DNA of 37,523 nucleotides. It comes from Delftia tsuruhatensis NBRC 16741. GTDB lineage: Bacteria; Pseudomonadota; Gammaproteobacteria; Burkholderiales; Burkholderiaceae_C. The translations under genes and the position numbers were made by a program. The notes under the pieces were generated by a model that did no database searches, had not been told where the DNA came from, and saw only the letters and a program-made list of their open reading frames with translations. Positions within the stretch are counted from its first letter, which is position 1; each line of letters begins with the position of its first letter. Below are positions 34,753 through 37,523 of the stretch, in pieces. The stretch is from positions 1 to 37,523 of the forward strand of contig NZ_BCTO01000083.1 in assembly GCF_001571325.1 (NCBI RefSeq), given 5' to 3'.

Positions 34753-36297
34753 TCAGCGCCCCGTCGCGTACTGGTCGCGCAGCTCGCGCTTGAGCACCTT
34801 GCCGATGGCGCTGCGCGGCAGCTCGGCAATGAAGCGCAGGTCCGCCAGGCGCTGGGTCTTGCCGGCCCGCTGGTTGTACCAGCCCATGATGTCCTCGGGC
34901 AGGGCCGGCTGCCCCGCGCGCGACACCACGTACGCCACGGGCGTCTCGCCCCACTGCTCGGACGGCACGCCGACCACGGCCACGTCGTCCACGGCCGGGT
35001 GGGCGCGCAGTTGGGTCTCCAGGTCGCTGGGGTAGATGTTGAAGCCGCCGCTGATGATCATGTCCTTGCGGCGATCGAACAGGGTGAGGAATCCATCGGC
35101 ATCGAAGCGGCCCACGTCGCCCGTGCGGATGAAGCGCTTGCCCGTGGGGTCGAACCATTCGGCTTCGCGCGTCTTGGCGGGCTGGCCGTGGTAGCCGGTC
35201 ATCATGCTGGCAGAGTGGCCCACGACCTCGCCATCCTCGCCCGGGGCGACCTCGCGGCCGTCCTCGTCGATGAGGCGGATGTCATGGCCCTCGGCGGGCC
35301 TGCCCACGGTGTGCAGCTTGTCCGGGTGCAGATGGGCTTCGAGGATGCAGGTGCCGCCGCCTTCGGTCATGCCGTAGAACTCGGTCAGGCTGCCGGGCCA
35401 GCGCGCCACCACGTCGGCCTTGAGCTCGGCCCGGAACGGCGCGCTGGTGCAGAACTTGGCGCGGAAGCTGGACAGGTCATGCTCGCCGAACTGCGGCAGC
35501 GCCATGATGCGCTGGTACTGCACGGGCACCAGCATGGTGTGGGTGACGCGGTGCTGCTGGGCCAGCTGCAGGTAGCGGGCCGCGTCGAACTTGGGCATCA
35601 GTACCACGCAGCCGCCGCTGCCCAGCGTGGGGAAGAACACCACCAGCGTGGTGTTGGAGTACAGCGGCGTGGCCAGCAGCGTCGTGCCCTCGGGGCCATA
35701 GCCGTAGACGCTGCCCCGGTTGATGTGGGCCCAGCGCATGCCGTGCGACTGCACGATGCCCTTGGGGGTGCCCGTGGTGCCCGAGGAATAGATGATGTTG
35801 AACGGCGCGGCCGGCTCCACGCTCACGGGCGCGGGCTGCGCGCCTTCGGGCGCCAGCCAGTCGTCAAAGGCCCGGCCGGGCGCGGCGCCGTCCAGCGAGA
35901 TGCATTGCAGGGCGCCGTCGGCAGGCACCAGGTCCTGGGCCGCCTTGTCGAGGAACAGGTGGCGCGCCTGGGCATCGCGCAGCATGGAGGCCAGGCTGTC
36001 GGCCGTGGAGGACGGCGCCAGCGGCGCAACCACCACGCCCGCGCGCAAGGCGCCCAGGAACAGCGCGGCATAGCGCACCGAGTTCAACGCGCAGATGGCA
36101 ATCGCCTGGCCAGGCTGCACGCCGTCGCGCTGCAGCGCGGCAGCCACGCGGTCCATGAGGGCGTCGAGCTGCGCGTAGCTCAGCGTCTGCTGGTCGTCGC
36201 GCAGCGCGGCATGGGCCGGCTGCTGGCGCGCGTGGCCGCGGATCAGCTCGGCCAGCGTGGTGAAGGGCGCATCGGGCGAAGGCAGGGTAACAGTCAT
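34753..36297 (-). CDS. AMP-dependent acyl-CoA synthetase/ligase
   Basis: A 514-residue ANL-superfamily enzyme that activates a carboxylic acid with ATP and joins it to CoA. Motifs in order: A3 P-loop-like YSSGTTGTPKG (170-180), A5 EFYGMTEGG, A7/A8 RTGDVGRFDADGFLTLFDRRKD with SGGFNIYPSDLE, and A10 RSAIGKVLKREL near the C-terminus with its catalytic Lys. Length is normal for the acyl/aryl-CoA ligase group. GGAG stands 6 bases before the ATG. It is the second complete gene of the leftward operon. The substrate is not predictable from sequence alone; neighbours suggest a hydroxy- or keto-acid. Confidence 0.92.
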   Translation of the reverse strand: MTVTLPSPDAPFTTLAELIRGHARQQPAHAALRDDQQTLSYAQLDALMDRVAAALQRDGVQPGQAIAICALNSVRYAALFLGALRAGVVVAPLAPSSTADSLASMLRDAQARHLFLDKAAQDLVPADGALQCISLDGAAPGRAFDDWLAPEGAQPAPVSVEPAAPFNIIYSSGTTGTPKGIVQSHGMRWAHINRGSVYGYGPEGTTLLATPLYSNTTLVVFFPTLGSGGCVVLMPKFDAARYLQLAQQHRVTHTMLVPVQYQRIMALPQFGEHDLSSFRAKFCTSAPFRAELKADVVARWPGSLTEFYGMTEGGGTCILEAHLHPDKLHTVGRPAEGHDIRLIDEDGREVAPGEDGEVVGHSASMMTGYHGQPAKTREAEWFDPTGKRFIRTGDVGRFDADGFLTLFDRRKDMIISGGFNIYPSDLETQLRAHPAVDDVAVVGVPSEQWGETPVAYVVSRAGQPALPEDIMGWYNQRAGKTQRLADLRFIAELPRSAIGKVLKRELRDQYATGR

Positions 36298-36383
36298 GAG
36301 GGGCTCCGTTCCAGGAATTCACGAATCTCAAGCGGACTGCGCCCGCCAGCCCCCTGGCCCTGCGGGCGCATTGGAGGACAGGC

Positions 36384-37370
36384 CTACTTGGCGGCCAGGC
36401 CCAGGCGGTCGATCAGGACCTTGTCCTTGGCATAGGCCTCGCGCACCCACTGCGCATAGTCGGCGCCGGAGCGGTACCAGGCGTCCTGGTTCAGCTGCTT
36501 GAGCACCTCGATGTGGCGCGGGTCATCCATGGCTTTCTTGAAGGCGTCGTGCAGCTTGCGCACCACGGCCGGGTCCATGCCCTTGGGGCCGGCCAGTCCG
36601 TAGGGCGAGGTGGAGACCACGCCATAGCCCAGCTCCTTGGCCGTGGGCACGTCGGGCCAGCGCTGGGTGCGCTTTTCGCCGAAGGTCATGAGCAGGCGCA
36701 TCTGGCCGCCATCCACATAGGTGTCCCAGCCCGAGGCATCGCTTTGCGCGGCCACGTGCCCGCCCAGCAGGGCCTGCTGCAGGTCGGCGTTGCCCTTGAA
36801 GGGCACGTGGTTGAGCGTGACCTTGGCGTTCTCGGCCAGCTCCTCCATCAGCAGGTGGGGCGAGGAGCCTATGCCGGTGGAGCCGTACTCGATCTTGCCG
36901 GGGCTCTTGCGCGCGGCGGCGATGTATTCGTTGAAGCTCTTGTAGGGCGAGTCCGAGCGCACCGTGAAGCCGAAGGTGTAGCCCGAGACGCCGATGATGT
37001 AGGTGAAGTCCGTGACCGGGTTCCAGGCCGTCTTCTGCATGTGCGCCATGCGCAGCATGGACATGGGGAACTGGGTGATGGTGTAGCCATCGGGCTTGGC
37101 CGTGCGGGACATGTTGCCCGGGCCCAGCGTGCCGCCCGCGCCGGGCTTGTTCTCCACGATGATGGCCTGACCCAGCTGCTTGCCCGCGATGTCGGCCAGG
37201 GTGCGCATGTGGCGGTCGGTGGAGCCGCCTGCGGGGAAGGGCACGATCAGCGTGATCGGGCGCGTGGGAAAGTCGCTGGCCTGGGCCCATGCCGGCGCGC
37301 TGGCGCCCGTGGTGGCCACAAAGACAACAGCCGCAAGCGCAAGGCTGCGGCGGCCAATGGAAATCTGCAT
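36384..37370 (-). CDS. Bug-family (TTT) substrate-binding protein
   Basis: A 328-residue periplasmic carboxylate receptor of the Bug/TctC family, and a distant paralogue of the one at 31834-32829. The signal has an RR pair (IGRRSLALAA) and is cleaved after AWA. Family blocks are FPTRPITLIVPFPAGGSTD, VENKPGAGGTLG, YGSTGIGSSPHLLME and VPFKGNADLQQALLGG. The ATG at 37370 is chosen because AGGAG lies 6 bases upstream; the Met five codons earlier lacks one. It probably binds the substrate of the enzymes encoded downstream. Confidence 0.92.
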   Translation of the reverse strand: MQISIGRRSLALAAVVFVATTGASAPAWAQASDFPTRPITLIVPFPAGGSTDRHMRTLADIAGKQLGQAIIVENKPGAGGTLGPGNMSRTAKPDGYTITQFPMSMLRMAHMQKTAWNPVTDFTYIIGVSGYTFGFTVRSDSPYKSFNEYIAAARKSPGKIEYGSTGIGSSPHLLMEELAENAKVTLNHVPFKGNADLQQALLGGHVAAQSDASGWDTYVDGGQMRLLMTFGEKRTQRWPDVPTAKELGYGVVSTSPYGLAGPKGMDPAVVRKLHDAFKKAMDDPRHIEVLKQLNQDAWYRSGADYAQWVREAYAKDKVLIDRLGLAAK

Positions 37371-37435
37371 GTCTGTCTCCTGCATCTCTGAACCAGGTGG
37401 GGCCGGGGCACATGCCTTGTGTGCCGCTCTGGCCA

Positions 37436-37480
37436 GGGCCCGGATACTTCACCGGGCCCGTTGGCACCGCCTCCCGGTGC
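37436..37480. terminator. Two GC-rich hairpins upstream of the Bug gene
   Basis: GGGCCCGG (37436-37443) pairs with CCGGGCCC (37452-37459) around an 8-base loop, and GCACCG (37464-37469) pairs with CGGTGC (37475-37480). They separate the Bug gene from the gene that ends at 37495. There is no T-run, so they may act as processing or attenuator hairpins within the operon. Confidence 0.4.
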
Positions 37481-37494
37481 GGCGCCTTGCATTC

Positions 37495-37523
37495 TTACAG
37501 CGACTGCACCAGCTCGGGCACGG
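37495..37523 (-). CDS. 3' end of a further minus-strand gene
   Basis: The last 29 bases read on the minus strand as VPELVQSL then TAA, compatible with the C-terminus of another gene of the leftward cluster that begins outside the window. Far too little is present to name a product; the call depends on spacing before the Bug gene and the stop codon. Confidence 0.3.

Overview
The window looks like a chromosome segment from a GC-rich betaproteobacterium, most likely a Comamonadaceae member (Delftia or a close relative). This is inferred from the very high GC and codon bias of the flanking genes, from two Bug-type (tripartite tricarboxylate) receptor genes, and from GC-rich hairpins of a kind common between genes in that family. 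No rRNA, tRNA, CRISPR array or intact insertion sequence was seen.

Left flank (1-5800). All genes are on the minus strand: a lipoprotein gamma-glutamyltransferase, then a two-gene chaperone operon made of an HscC-type Hsp70 and a membrane-anchored J-like protein that has lost its HPD motif.

Centre (5970-26320). This is a large contact-dependent growth inhibition (CDI, two-partner secretion) island, transcribed right to left: a short second TpsA-like exoprotein, the TpsB/CdiB outer-membrane transporter, a CdiA of about 3,440 residues, and its presumed immunity gene. Beyond the 3' end of cdiA the DNA drops abruptly to AT-rich sequence and becomes a graveyard of displaced toxin/immunity cassettes: frameshifted CdiA C-terminal fragments or short toxin tails, each followed within 0-34 bases by an intact small immunity-type gene. 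Five such downstream immunity genes remain, one recognisable as Imm8-like and one with two CxxC/CxC-type cysteine pairs. There is also an in-frame fossil in which a toxin fragment is fused to the end of an immunity gene. Two almost identical small lipoprotein genes, with unrelated signal peptides but near-identical mature domains, bracket the last two immunity genes and a 59-residue secreted-peptide ORF.

Right flank (26850-37523). Two plus-strand genes (a COG2509-type FAD dehydrogenase, translationally coupled to a VUT/YhhQ-type transporter) converge on a secreted M20 peptidase. The peptidase gene is divergent from an AraC/GlxA-type regulator, with an inverted repeat between them. Then comes a leftward catabolic operon: Bug receptor, acyl-CoA synthetase, class II aldolase/adducin-like protein, GhrA-type 2-hydroxyacid dehydrogenase and a second Bug receptor. 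Such an operon probably takes up and breaks down an organic acid whose identity the sequence does not give.

The main interest is the CDI island: an unrecognised CdiA toxin and immunity pair, a fossil record of earlier toxin swaps at a fixed linker, and a duplicated lipoprotein of unknown role inside the cassette array.
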